64,000 nucleotides of DNA, from positions 62,001-126,000 of the forward strand of contig JALHMY010000005.1 of assembly GCA_022843805.1 (NCBI GenBank), written 5' to 3'. The notes below the pieces were generated by a model that was not told the origin of the DNA, made no database searches, and saw nothing but the letters and a program-made list of their open reading frames with translations. The DNA comes from Fuerstiella sp. (lineage in GTDB: Bacteria; Planctomycetota; Planctomycetia; Planctomycetales; Planctomycetaceae). Numbering within the stretch: position 1 is the stretch's first letter; each line of letters opens with the position of its first letter. The position numbers and the translations under genes were made by a program. Shown piece after piece: positions 45,901-54,028 of the stretch.

Positions 45901-46546
45901 CATGAGCATAGGCAACGATATTGCAGACTGAGATCAGATTCTGCAGCAGTCTGCGAAATTCGAAGCTGCTGTAGAACGCCGGTTTGCTCGGAACGACGTT
46001 TGGAGAGTTCAGCGATTCAATGACTGCCTGAAGTGTCGTTCCGGTGACGTGTCGCCTGACAAAGCAGGGGTCAGACGGATCATGTTTCAGGGCGTGGACT
46101 GGTACAATTCCAGGATGATCAAGTCGTCCTGTAATTCTTGCTTCTCGTTCGAAGCGACAGAGCTGTTCGGAGGAGAGCGGGGGACTGCAGGGAAAACTGA
46201 TGGCAACCCGACGTTGCAGAACAGGGTCGAAAGCGATGCCAGCCTCCCGGGGGCCAGCGTCTCCACGGCAATCCTCGATCCGGTAACGTGCGGACACGCG
46301 GACAACGGACAAAGGCTGAAGAAAGTTCAGCCGGGGCTCATCAGTGTGTGAAGTGCTCTTATTTCCATCTGAATGAAAACCGAAGTGCGACTCGACTGCC
46401 TGAATTGCGTGAATGGTCCATTTGAGTTCCGCAAGCAGTTCTGGCTGGTCAGCACACAGTTCTTCCGGGGATACAGGGTCTCCCGAGTCCCGGCGTTCTT
46501 CCCAGAGAAAGAGCAGATCATCCAGAGTGTTCATCAGGCGGCTCAC
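42923..46546 (-). CDS. TPR-rich transmembrane pseudokinase
   Basis: This 1207-aa protein is a paralogue of the neighbouring kinase, with the same order: kinase-like domain (about 85-350), one membrane helix (VFSAVPAAIFVGLLASLAIS) and a long helical repeat region. Its kinase domain lacks every catalytic motif: the P-loop is CRGDAGPREAGIAF, the VAIK Lys is Ser (VAISF, S117), HRDIKP is HGDISP (221-226), DWG is NWG (241-243), and the activation loop with its SPEQ segment is deleted, the chain going from NWG almost directly to DERSDIRAIGTTLYALLTG. E135 remains. It starts with GTG (46546) that overlaps the sigma-factor stop by 4 bp; ATG 46534 is an alternative. A scaffold or allosteric role is the likeliest interpretation. 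Confidence 0.9.
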   Translation of the reverse strand: MSRLMNTLDDLLFLWEERRDSGDPVSPEELCADQPELLAELKWTIHAIQAVESHFGFHSDGNKSTSHTDEPRLNFLQPLSVVRVSARYRIEDCRGDAGPREAGIAFDPVLQRRVAISFPCSPPLSSEQLCRFEREARITGRLDHPGIVPVHALKHDPSDPCFVRRHVTGTTLQAVIESLNSPNVVPSKPAFYSSFEFRRLLQNLISVCNIVAYAHENGVIHGDISPTAIQLGAFGEVLLINWGNASTVGEHPDYDERSDIRAIGTTLYALLTGGLLLERYGQPPVPLQPGSSGDANVSTLQEGCRQGVPAPLDAIVCKAVSVDTELQYSTPLELARDLERFLADERVSAHTDSVWDRLRRSVRRRPAVFSAVPAAIFVGLLASLAISLLLGRTNSQLSLNSATLEVAVRESQLASRQTMAALRTLTDDFVVSSFQEESDLSKEEKEFLSRIGKQYAAFAQLQGKFIESQAIQAEGLLQTGRIQLQLSELPMAVSSLQDATELYEKLASSSENGGFRSELANALKELSTGLLRLGRLESAEAGLVRAITLFAPTNAETFGNISSDQKSRLAELYQILGNVHSEQRRWKDAMNSYQRAQDIVSSLLQEDSGSDAERYLQASVTSRISETARHLGLFKLQVDSSKLAIDRQRSLTGHFPDENSAAAGLANAILSHSHLRIMLDETAQGIDELTEAIDRIKILCQQYPLAVSWKLLLAQLYVARNNCYFQQFEHRLSEADLDEALSIIRPIVKELPDAADSHVRMLTALSELGSAQKQLNDHTAAEATYREAFALAEQMNARFPELPGCRYSAACTQVNLSGVLRKQGRLTEARDLLLNALDTFRKAQVSDETSSSRFNPIQTHVRLALVFKDMGMLAEARQEANKADLLAQEFKVAYSQHIEMLNRLAAEVNFLSETYDALNCPDQAMEQQHRFIEIRADLAAQLPEHVGYQKKHVKALLLVGYRWLNRRSFDMATQRFTEAEKVVVSAMTRFPDEPSLKEIQGDVVQALGGVLFQQLMFKEAMEKFDLSVRLNPSVENRSQRCYCLALMQPGEVLDEVYSIVGEGNPEAWPVLNLVYACGAAHRRIRNPAVKEELSAMAARLLQHAIATGHVPGKASTKELRRHIEISSLRRYPEFMQQLKRIDGLDADKDSHGPAGTGRESPFYANIREFWLRTESAISKTAAYTLTLLSELSESFTVNPIHDGTTKP

Positions 46547-47214
46547 TCAGGGAACTGTTGAAGGTTTCCGTCGTGATGAGATCCATCATCGAGCAGATCA
46601 CGATACAAACGCACCCGTACCGTTTTCCATTTGCGGCCCAGAGTTCGCAGGGGAATGCCCAGAAGGCCGGACGCCTCGGCCATTGTGAGACCCTGATACC
46701 AGAGCAGATCGAAGAGACAGCGATCCTCATCCGGCAAACGTTCAATATAATTATGGAACTCAGTCCACTGACTCAGCTTCTGCGGATTGAATGTGTCATT
46801 GTCATCGGGTGAAGGGCCACAGGCGGGGGCACCGGAATCCGATAAAGATGATCCGGGAGTCTCCATCGACGCAAGACCGGGCCGATAGCCAAAGTGGTGA
46901 CGCGAAAGATCAATCAGTTCCCGTCGAATCAGGCAGGCGGCCAGACGAAAAAATTCCACAGGTGTCTCAGGCTGACAGCCTGCCAGGCATTTCCACAGCC
47001 GCATTACAGAATTCTGCAGCAAATCGTCTGTTTCTTCCAGATTTCTGACGGAAGGAATATCGCCGAGGATGCGACGGGCGAGCAGACGAAGCCGCTGCAT
47101 GGAAATGTCCAGCAGTTCCCGCCGGGCTGAATCATCGCCGTGTCGATGACGCTCCAGCCAATGCCGTACTGCGATCGTCGAGTCCGACGCAAACGGTTCC
47201 TTTGCTGAGGTCAT
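46543..47214 (-). CDS. ECF-type RNA polymerase sigma factor linked to protein kinases
   Basis: This 223-aa sigma factor has region 2 (RRELLDISMQRLRLLARRIL and DDLLQNSVMRLWKCL) and region 4 (YIERLPDEDRCLFDLLWYQG, TMAEASGLLGIPLRTLGRKW). The N-terminal region-2 block has the planctomycete-type sequence of sigma factors encoded beside Ser/Thr kinases, where phosphorylation rather than an anti-sigma factor is thought to control activity. No anti-sigma gene is present. Stop codon and pseudokinase start overlap (GTGA). ATG 47214 is chosen; TTG 47268 would extend it by 18 residues. Confidence 0.88.
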   Translation of the reverse strand: MTSAKEPFASDSTIAVRHWLERHRHGDDSARRELLDISMQRLRLLARRILGDIPSVRNLEETDDLLQNSVMRLWKCLAGCQPETPVEFFRLAACLIRRELIDLSRHHFGYRPGLASMETPGSSLSDSGAPACGPSPDDNDTFNPQKLSQWTEFHNYIERLPDEDRCLFDLLWYQGLTMAEASGLLGIPLRTLGRKWKTVRVRLYRDLLDDGSHHDGNLQQFPE

Positions 47215-47526
47215 AATCCGGGGTGTTCCTGAGGTTGCAGACCCGTCGCCATGCGGACCTGTCGCCAAACGTCTGGTTCAGCAGACTGGTGATTGTTTGT
47301 TTCCCTGATGTGTCGTCCAATCTACAGAAAAATGATTGCCTGTGTCCACATCTGAACGAACCGGGAAACAAACTCGGGCAGGAAAAAACTTTGGCAAATG
47401 TTATGTGGTTCAATTTGGCGTCAGAAAATCATACGATTTCCGGAACGGCACAGCACACGCCCTGGCTTCCCATCCGTCTGCAGTGTCGATGTTGTGATTC
47501 TACTCTTCCATTCGCAGGGATTTCGT
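47215..47526. other. divergent intergenic region between sigma factor and prolyl oligopeptidase
   Basis: This 312-bp region should hold the promoters of both the sigma-pseudokinase-kinase operon and the prolyl oligopeptidase gene. No well-spaced promoter pair was recognised; TTGGCA at 47391 and TTGGCG at 47415 have no -10 at the right distance. Confidence 0.4.
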
Positions 47527-49674
47527 ATGAAAGCCACTGTTCTGAAAACTCGGGCAGCTGTATTCGGCACGCTATTGGCTGTCCAGGCACTGTATGCTCA
47601 GGAAACTGCTCTGGTGTACCCAAAAACGAAAACGGTCGACCATACGGACACATTTCATGGCAAAGAAGTTGCCGATCCGTATCGCTGGCTTGAAGATGAT
47701 GTTCGCAAGTCGACGGATGTGTCTGCATGGGTGGAAACGCAGAACAAACTGACGTTCGATTTTCTGAAATCGATTCCTCAGCGATCAGCGATCGAAAAGC
47801 GAATGACCGAACTGTGGAACTACGAGAAGATCAGTGCTCCGTTTCGAGCGGGCGGTCGCTATTACTTTTCCCGGAACGACGGGCTGCAGAATCAGAATGT
47901 GCTTTTCATGCAGGATACTCTGCAGAGTGAGCCGCAGGTTCTGATTGATCCCAACAGCTGGTCAGCTGACGGGACCGTGGCTCTTTCGGGAATGGCATTC
48001 AGCGACGATGGTCGCTATCTGGCGTACGGCGTGCAGGATGCAGGCTCCGACTGGAATACATGGCGAGTCATGGAGATCGATACTCGGAAAGTTCTGGATG
48101 ATGAACTGAAATGGGTGAAGTTCAGCGGGGCTGCCTGGACACCGGACAGCCGCGGATTCTTTTATTCGCGCTACAAAGAGCCCGAAAAGGATGCCGCGTT
48201 TCAGTCACTGAACATGAATATGAAAGTCTGGTACCACCGTGTCGGAACGCGTCAGGCTGATGATGTTCTTGTTTACGAACGACCGGATCATCCGGAGTGG
48301 GGTTTTCAGACAAGTGTCTCAGAAGATGGTCGATATCTGATTCTGACCGTTTGGGTTGGAACGGATGATCGTTACAGAATCGTTGTGAAGGATCTGACAG
48401 AACCTTATGGCTTACCGTTCGAACTGATTGATAACTTTGATCAGGAATACAGCTTCATCGGCAACGATGACACTGTTTTGTACTTTCAGACAAATCTGGA
48501 AGCTCCGAAACGCCGAGTTATTGCCATCGATCTGCGGCATCGCGAGCGGGAGAACTGGAAGCAGATCATTGGTGAATCTGAAAATGCCCTGTCGTCCGTC
48601 GGCATCGTCGGGAACATGTTTGTCTGTGAGTATTTGAAGGATGCAAAAACTCAGATCCGCCTGCATTCAATGGATGGATCCTTTGTTCGGGAAGTTGAGT
48701 TTCCCGGCATTGGATCGGCAAGCGGATTCAGTGGCAAACGAAAGGACAATGAAACGTTTTACTCCTTCAGCAGCTTTGCACTTCCGCCCAGCACCTACCG
48801 TTACAACATGATTACCGGCGAGAGCCAGTTACTGCGGCGTGCCGCCGTGAAGTTTAATCCGGATGACTACGAAACGCGTCAGGTGTTTTATAGCAGCAAG
48901 GATGGTACGAAAGTGCCCATGTTCATCTGTCACAAAAAGGGCATTCAGCTGGACGGCACCAATCCAACTCTGCTTTATGGATATGGCGGATTCAATATCT
49001 CGCTGACTCCCACGTTCAGCGTCAGCCGTCTCGCGTGGATGGAAATGGGAGGCGTATTTGCTCTGGCAAACCTCCGGGGTGGTGGCGAATACGGCGAGCC
49101 ATGGCATAAGGCCGGAACAAAACTGAATAAGCAAAACGTGTTTGATGACTTTATTGCGGCTGCCGAATGGCTGATTGCGGAAAAATATACGACACCCAAA
49201 AAGCTGGCGATCCAGGGCGGCAGTAATGGAGGTCTGCTGGTTGGCGCCTGTATGACTCAGCGCCCCGACCTGTACGGTGCATGTCTTCCGGCAGTGGGTG
49301 TGATGGATATGCTCCGGTTTCATCAGTTTACGGCCGGTCGATTCTGGGTTGATGACTACGGCAGTGCGGAGAATCCGGACGAGTTTGCAGCCCTGTTCAA
49401 GTATTCGCCCTATCACAATCTGGAGGGCGGAATTCAGTATCCCGCGACTCTGGTCACCACGGCAGATACCGATGATCGGGTCGTCCCTGGTCACAGTTTC
49501 AAATTTGCCGCCATGCTGCAGGCCTGTCAGTCCGGGACGGCGCCAACGCTGATCCGTATTGAAACCCGCGCAGGTCACGGCGCCGGAAAACCTACAGCCA
49601 AGATCATTGAGGAAGCGGCCGACCAATGGTCCTTCCTCGTCAAAACGCTTGGTATGAATCCGCGGCTGGAATAG
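47527..49674 (+). CDS. prolyl oligopeptidase family serine peptidase
   Basis: This 715-aa S9A peptidase has a signal peptide (AAVFGTLLAVQALYA), an N-terminal seven-bladed propeller (starting ADPYRWLEDD, with SADGTVALSGMAFSDDGRYL), and a C-terminal alpha/beta hydrolase domain (YGYGGFNISLTPTFSVSRLA). The catalytic triad is S566 in GGSNGG, the Asp of DTDDRV (649-650) and H684 in GHGAGK. Its activity is cleavage of short peptides after proline, in the periplasm given the signal. ATG 47527 with AGGGA at 8 bp is preferred to the longer frame at 47398. The gene is divergent from the sigma factor operon. Confidence 0.93.
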   Translation: MKATVLKTRAAVFGTLLAVQALYAQETALVYPKTKTVDHTDTFHGKEVADPYRWLEDDVRKSTDVSAWVETQNKLTFDFLKSIPQRSAIEKRMTELWNYEKISAPFRAGGRYYFSRNDGLQNQNVLFMQDTLQSEPQVLIDPNSWSADGTVALSGMAFSDDGRYLAYGVQDAGSDWNTWRVMEIDTRKVLDDELKWVKFSGAAWTPDSRGFFYSRYKEPEKDAAFQSLNMNMKVWYHRVGTRQADDVLVYERPDHPEWGFQTSVSEDGRYLILTVWVGTDDRYRIVVKDLTEPYGLPFELIDNFDQEYSFIGNDDTVLYFQTNLEAPKRRVIAIDLRHRERENWKQIIGESENALSSVGIVGNMFVCEYLKDAKTQIRLHSMDGSFVREVEFPGIGSASGFSGKRKDNETFYSFSSFALPPSTYRYNMITGESQLLRRAAVKFNPDDYETRQVFYSSKDGTKVPMFICHKKGIQLDGTNPTLLYGYGGFNISLTPTFSVSRLAWMEMGGVFALANLRGGGEYGEPWHKAGTKLNKQNVFDDFIAAAEWLIAEKYTTPKKLAIQGGSNGGLLVGACMTQRPDLYGACLPAVGVMDMLRFHQFTAGRFWVDDYGSAENPDEFAALFKYSPYHNLEGGIQYPATLVTTADTDDRVVPGHSFKFAAMLQACQSGTAPTLIRIETRAGHGAGKPTAKIIEEAADQWSFLVKTLGMNPRLE

Positions 49675-49746
49675 TCATTCGAATCGAGGTGACTGAATCA
49701 TCGAAGCCCTGATTCTTCCCTGGTGTTCGGCGCAGACGGACCACCG

Positions 49747-50625
49747 TCAGAGACAGGATGGCAGCAGAAGCGTTCCGCGAAACACTTCTGCTGCCGGTCC
49801 CTGGAGATACACGTTTCCGTTCGGTGCCCATTCAATCTGCAGGTTGCCACCCCGCATTTCCACAATCACTGGCTGCTGACGGCTGAAGTGCTTCTGGCTG
49901 ATCCCGGCGATTGCCACGGCACATGCGCCGGATCCACACGCCATGGTTTCGCCGGATCCTCGCTCCCACACCCGCACTCGTGTTCGGTTGCCGCTCAGTA
50001 CTTCCGCGAACTCCACATTCGTTCGATCGGGAAACATGGGATGATGTTCGATTCGGCGTCCGCTGGCTTCGAAATCGATTCGACTCACGTCGTCAACAAA
50101 AATGACAGCGTGAGGATTTCCCATGGAAACGCACGTCATGCGAGTACTGAGGCCGTTTGTGATGACATCAGCAAGGATCAGTTCACGACCATATGCGCGT
50201 TCATCGCCGGAACTCTGGATGGTCGGCGGACCCATGTTCACACGGATGACTGCCGTTCTCCGGGAAATATCCGATTCCATGATTTCCGCACTGACCGTTC
50301 GATCGTTCATTGCAATCTGACAGGTATGTCCTGCGTAGCCCGAATGGAACAACCACATGGCAAAACACCGCAGGGCATTGCCGCACATCGATCCTTCAGA
50401 GCCATCACTGTTGAACATACGCATTCGGCCCTGACGATCGGTGCTGTCGGGAGGTAGCATCAGCACCAGCCCGTCTGAACCAATGGCCGTATGGCGGTCA
50501 CTCAGTTGAATGGCCAGCATTGCAGGGTTTGACGGTGGCGCCTTGCAGAAGCAGTCCAGAAAGATGTAATCATTGCCGCAGCCATGCATCTTGATAAACG
50601 AAAGTGTGCTCTGCCCGCTGTGCAT
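49747..50625 (-). CDS. dapF: diaminopimelate epimerase
   Basis: This 292-aa enzyme converts LL-diaminopimelate to the meso form for peptidoglycan and lysine. The two catalytic cysteines lie in SEGSMCGNALRC and ETMACGSGACA, and the N-terminal FIKMHGCGNDYIFLDCF and MGNPHAVIFVDDV blocks are standard. Length is slightly above usual. It follows the beta-propeller gene at 50650 by 24 bp on the same strand, suggesting co-transcription. dapB of the same pathway is elsewhere in the window (6.7 kb). Confidence 0.95.
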   Translation of the reverse strand: MHSGQSTLSFIKMHGCGNDYIFLDCFCKAPPSNPAMLAIQLSDRHTAIGSDGLVLMLPPDSTDRQGRMRMFNSDGSEGSMCGNALRCFAMWLFHSGYAGHTCQIAMNDRTVSAEIMESDISRRTAVIRVNMGPPTIQSSGDERAYGRELILADVITNGLSTRMTCVSMGNPHAVIFVDDVSRIDFEASGRRIEHHPMFPDRTNVEFAEVLSGNRTRVRVWERGSGETMACGSGACAVAIAGISQKHFSRQQPVIVEMRGGNLQIEWAPNGNVYLQGPAAEVFRGTLLLPSCL

Positions 50626-50649
50626 TGCTGAGACTGATCCCTGATTGAA

Positions 50650-51660
50650 CTACCGCTGGTGCCCAGGTTTTGCCGCCGGAAATTCAGTTCCATCGGCACT
50701 GAGCAATTGTGAATTGGTCAGAGAATCGCCAAAGCGTTCAAAATCACGGAACGTCCAGACGACGTGTTTCGCTCTGTTGACTTCAATCAGCTGAGGATTC
50801 TCCGGACCGGCGTGGCAGTTATTGATCAGCAGATTGCCGTTCGGCAAAATCTGAAGTGATGTGACCCATGCCAGCTGAATGCCCGGAAGTTCGTTCTGGT
50901 GCAGGCTCCAGACAACCTGACCGGCCGGTGTGACCTCAATGACTGAATGTCCATTTCCTGTTCCAATCAGAGTATTTCCGGTCCCAAGCCGGATCGCAGA
51001 AAAGCACTGATTGCCAAACGCTGTGACTCCATGTCCAGGCGCAGCCGTTCGGCCGAAAAGAGGAATCGAATATTCCCAGACGGTTTGCCCTTCCGTTCCG
51101 TACTCGCGGACCAGCCCTTCCGCTTCATGGCAAACCAGATAGTTTCCTGATTCCAGACGACGGACCAGTCGAGTGTCATGGTGAGCGTCAGATTTGGTAA
51201 CTTTGAGAGGAATTTCAGTGACGATCTGACCGGCAGAATCAACCTCAATGATTCGGCTGCGACCGGATTCCGCAATCATTGTGTGGCCGTTCGGAAGTCG
51301 CTGAAACGCATGAATTTCAATGCGTTTTCCCTGGTTTCCAGGTGCGGTTGACGCTTCGTACTGCCAAAGGATTTGGTTCGATTTCGGATCAACCTCAATG
51401 ACGTGAGTCCATGTATCCTGAAAGAGAATATTGCCACCGGGAAGGACGTGCAGATCATGCAGAGGCCCGATTGCGTGTGACCACTCCGTCGTTCCGTCTT
51501 CACGGATGAAGGCAATTTGCTTTTTGGACGAATCTGCAGCAATAAATCGACGAGAGGCGGAGGTATTGCTGGCCGCCATCGGTTCAGCGGCCGACGACCA
51601 GCAAGTTAGCAGCAGAGCAAAAACAATGCGAAATACTGCCTGCCGTGTGAAAGAATTCAT
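50650..51660 (-). CDS. exported PQQ-like beta-propeller protein
   Basis: This 336-aa protein has a signal peptide (AVFRIVFALLLTCWSSAA). Recurrent blades of the kind IEVDPKSNQILWQYEA, IEVDSAGQIVTEI, VREYGTEGQTVWEYSIPL, IEVTPAGQVVWSLHQ and EVNRAKHVVWTFRDF indicate a PQQ-like or quinoprotein-like propeller with roughly six repeats. It resembles arylsulfotransferase-like or PQQ-containing surface proteins; no catalytic residue identifies an enzyme. It lies upstream of dapF on one transcript. Confidence 0.8.
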   Translation of the reverse strand: MNSFTRQAVFRIVFALLLTCWSSAAEPMAASNTSASRRFIAADSSKKQIAFIREDGTTEWSHAIGPLHDLHVLPGGNILFQDTWTHVIEVDPKSNQILWQYEASTAPGNQGKRIEIHAFQRLPNGHTMIAESGRSRIIEVDSAGQIVTEIPLKVTKSDAHHDTRLVRRLESGNYLVCHEAEGLVREYGTEGQTVWEYSIPLFGRTAAPGHGVTAFGNQCFSAIRLGTGNTLIGTGNGHSVIEVTPAGQVVWSLHQNELPGIQLAWVTSLQILPNGNLLINNCHAGPENPQLIEVNRAKHVVWTFRDFERFGDSLTNSQLLSADGTEFPAAKPGHQR

Positions 51661-51781
51661 CAGACTGATTTCCTGAGAGTATCAGAAGACTTGATCAAAA
51701 TATTGTGCAGACGGTTGATGCACAATAATTGCATCCGGCAAATTAATTTTACAGGCAGAATTCTCAGTGATGTGTCAGGGA

Positions 51782-51809
51782 TTGTCTGTCCGCTTAGCGA
51801 TTGTATTCG
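51782..51809 (+). promoter_or_regulatory. possible promoter for the zinc-ribbon protein
   Basis: TTGTCT (51782-51787) and TATTCG (51804-51809) are separated by 16 bp. The -10 hexamer is poor, so this is tentative. It lies about 65 bp before the start at 51876. Confidence 0.3.
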
Positions 51810-51875
51810 TGCCCCATATAAGAGGAGCATCGTGAATCCCGGCGGCAAAATCTCAGTTTCGGGTGATGACCAGCA

Positions 51876-52496
51876 ATGAGCGAGACGTTGACGATTTTCT
51901 GCACCGGTTGCTCTGCCAAATTGCGACTGAAGATTAATGCACCGGTTCCCAGAGGCAAAACGATTACGTGTCCGAAATGCCAGGCAGTTGTCGAAATTAG
52001 CAGGGCAGCTGCGGAGTCTTCTGCGGAGTCTGCGAATTTGCCACGATCTCCAGCGGCGCCAGCAGGTTCGTTTCCCGTGTCTTCGTCGCCATCTTCGTTA
52101 AAAAAGAAGAACCAGGCTGAAGCAGCGACAAAGGCCAAAGTGCCTGCAAAGCCAGTTCAGGAGAATAAGAAAGGCCCCGTTCCCGGCAGGCGAAAACCGA
52201 CTCGAAAAACAGACCGATCAGGCCAGTCAGAATGGTCTGAAGACGACGAGGAAGTGGAAGAAGGTGTGGATGTCATTGACATTGCGGATGTTCCGGGAGC
52301 GACTGTATCTGGGGCACCGACAACCGGAACAAAGCCATGGACTCCGGACCAGGCGTATCCGCCGGAGATCTGGCAGGAAGCCCAGTCTCGCTGGAATGCC
52401 ATGCCAGCCGAGCAGCGTCAGAAGTTGATAGACGATGTCCGGGCGGAAATTGTGGAGGAAGACAAGTCCATACAGGAGGTGGCTCCGAAGGCTTGA
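51876..52496 (+). CDS. zinc-ribbon protein with acidic-basic linker
   Basis: This 206-aa protein starts with a probable zinc ribbon, IFCTGCSAKLRLKINAPVPR followed by TITCPKCQAVV, with two CxxC pairs. Next come a lysine-rich, Ala/Pro-rich disordered stretch (about 50-120), then an acidic segment (EWSEDDEEVEEGVDVIDIAD), and a C-terminal helix (IWQEAQSRWNAMPAEQRQKL). Such zinc-ribbon plus disorder proteins are common in planctomycetes and of unknown function. It has no close partner gene and runs toward the sarcosine-oxidase-like gene on the other strand. Confidence 0.7.
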   Translation: MSETLTIFCTGCSAKLRLKINAPVPRGKTITCPKCQAVVEISRAAAESSAESANLPRSPAAPAGSFPVSSSPSSLKKKNQAEAATKAKVPAKPVQENKKGPVPGRRKPTRKTDRSGQSEWSEDDEEVEEGVDVIDIADVPGATVSGAPTTGTKPWTPDQAYPPEIWQEAQSRWNAMPAEQRQKLIDDVRAEIVEEDKSIQEVAPKA

Positions 52497-52595
52497 ATTG
52501 TCGTGGCTCTGCTCGCCGCGGCTGCAAACATCTTCCTGCCTCTGTCGAACCCCTTCTTTTTCTTCAGTGGTCTTGCTTCCGCGTATCGCCTGGGT

Positions 52596-53765
52596 TCACA
52601 TTTGTCGGCTTAACAGTCGGCGCGATGACAAAAAATCGATCGGCAGAGATGTTTGTCCGTTCGTCACAAGATCGGCAACCGCTTCACCCAGCACACTTGT
52701 GAATTTGAAGCCATGGCCTGAAAAGCCCGCCGCCACAACTACTGGTACATGAGTCAGGCGGTCCAGCAGAAAGTGACTGTCAGGGCTCATGGAATACATG
52801 CAGACCGCTGAACGGGTCGCGGTTCCCAATACGCCGCTGAGGCACCGATTCGCATAATCACTGACTCCGATCCCTTCTTCTGAGCGAACCATCCGGTCGA
52901 CAGATGACGGGTCGGCGACAAAATCTCCGCCGGTATGTTCTGCAAGTTTGACTGTCCGGCCGTCGACGCTGGGGAATCCGTAAAACTGGCGGCCGCTGCC
53001 CGGGAATTCAAACAGATGAGCGGGTGCCTGGGTAGGATCGGCCCACGCAGAATTCGATATTGGATGCCAGTAGAGGATCTTCCTTTTGACCTGAATCCAT
53101 TCTTTGTATTCCGGTAAAAGTTGTCCTGTCCATGCTCCTGCTGTTACCACTGCACAGGCCGCTGAGTACGTGCCTTCTGATGTCCTGACCGTGACGTTGT
53201 TGCTGCCGAACTGGACATCCTTAATTGCTTCGTTGAAAGCAAACTGTGCTCCATGACCGGCCGCATCGTGTAAATGAGCGGCCACACATCGTTCGGCCCA
53301 AAGGAACCCGGCATCCGGCTCAAACACCGTTTCGAGTTCGTCAGATATCCGTAGCATGGGAAAGCGCCGAACGGCTTCGGCAGCCGTCATGGATTCCAGT
53401 GTCAGCTGATGCTGCTGAGCTGACTGTCGAGCTCCTGTGATGACTTCTCCCGTCGACGGCCCGGCCAGCAGCAGTCCGCATCGAACGAATAACTTCTGTT
53501 CTTCGAGACTCCGTGATTCCTCTGTTAGATGAGAAAGTTCATCCCAGAGCTGATATGCGCGTTTCAGCAGGGGTACATAATCCGGATGTTCAAAGTAGGC
53601 TTTGCGAATGATCCTGGTTTCGCCATGAGAACTTCCCTGATCGTGCGGCGGCGAAAAGCGATCAATCGCGAGCACTCGTAGTCCTCGTCGAGCCAGATGG
53701 CAGGTCGATGCAGAACCAAAACCGCCGCATCCAAGCACGATGACATCAAATGTGGAATCGGACAT
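52596..53765 (-). CDS. monomeric sarcosine oxidase/N-methyl amino acid oxidase-like flavoenzyme
   Basis: This FAD-dependent amine oxidase (about 389 aa) has VIVLGCGGFGSASTCHLARR at the N-terminus (FAD-binding Rossmann), GSSHGETRIIRKAYFEHPDY as in MSOX, and the probable covalent-FAD cysteine in CMYSMSPDSHF. SGHGFKFTSVLGEAVADL near the C-terminus completes the family. It would oxidise sarcosine, N-methyl-tryptophan or related N-methyl amino acids with H2O2 formation. ATG 53765 is chosen over GTG 53771. A palindromic element lies 106 bp before its start. Confidence 0.88.
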   Translation of the reverse strand: MSDSTFDVIVLGCGGFGSASTCHLARRGLRVLAIDRFSPPHDQGSSHGETRIIRKAYFEHPDYVPLLKRAYQLWDELSHLTEESRSLEEQKLFVRCGLLLAGPSTGEVITGARQSAQQHQLTLESMTAAEAVRRFPMLRISDELETVFEPDAGFLWAERCVAAHLHDAAGHGAQFAFNEAIKDVQFGSNNVTVRTSEGTYSAACAVVTAGAWTGQLLPEYKEWIQVKRKILYWHPISNSAWADPTQAPAHLFEFPGSGRQFYGFPSVDGRTVKLAEHTGGDFVADPSSVDRMVRSEEGIGVSDYANRCLSGVLGTATRSAVCMYSMSPDSHFLLDRLTHVPVVVAAGFSGHGFKFTSVLGEAVADLVTNGQTSLPIDFLSSRRLLSRQM

Positions 53766-53871
53766 AATCACCCGCTTGAATGCTTTGCTTTACGTACGCC
53801 TGCCACCGGCGATCGCCGATCGAGAAAATGTTCACCGTCACGAATCTTATAAACACTGTTCCGCTGATGCA

Positions 53872-54028
53872 CCCACGTAGGCGAGTCTCTCCGAGACTCG
53901 CATTTGAAACGCCTGTCCGAGCCTTTCGGAGAGATGCGAGTATTCGCGAGTGCCGCAGAGACATGATATTCGCGAGTGTTGCAGAGACGCGGGGGTGCGC
54001 GAGTCTCGGAGAGACTCGCCTACGTGGG
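53872..54028. mobile_element. 157-bp palindromic element donating a stop codon
   Basis: The arms at 53872-53901 and 53999-54028 are a perfect 30-bp inverted repeat, and each arm contains its own hairpin (GCGAGTCTC-TCC-GAGACTCGC). The centre has degenerate direct repeats of the kind ATTCGCGAGTG-GCAGAGAC. The right arm overlaps the end of the DegT-like gene: its last codons and TAG (54020-54022) are made from element sequence. It encodes no protein and resembles a MITE or REP-type element. Confidence 0.8.
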
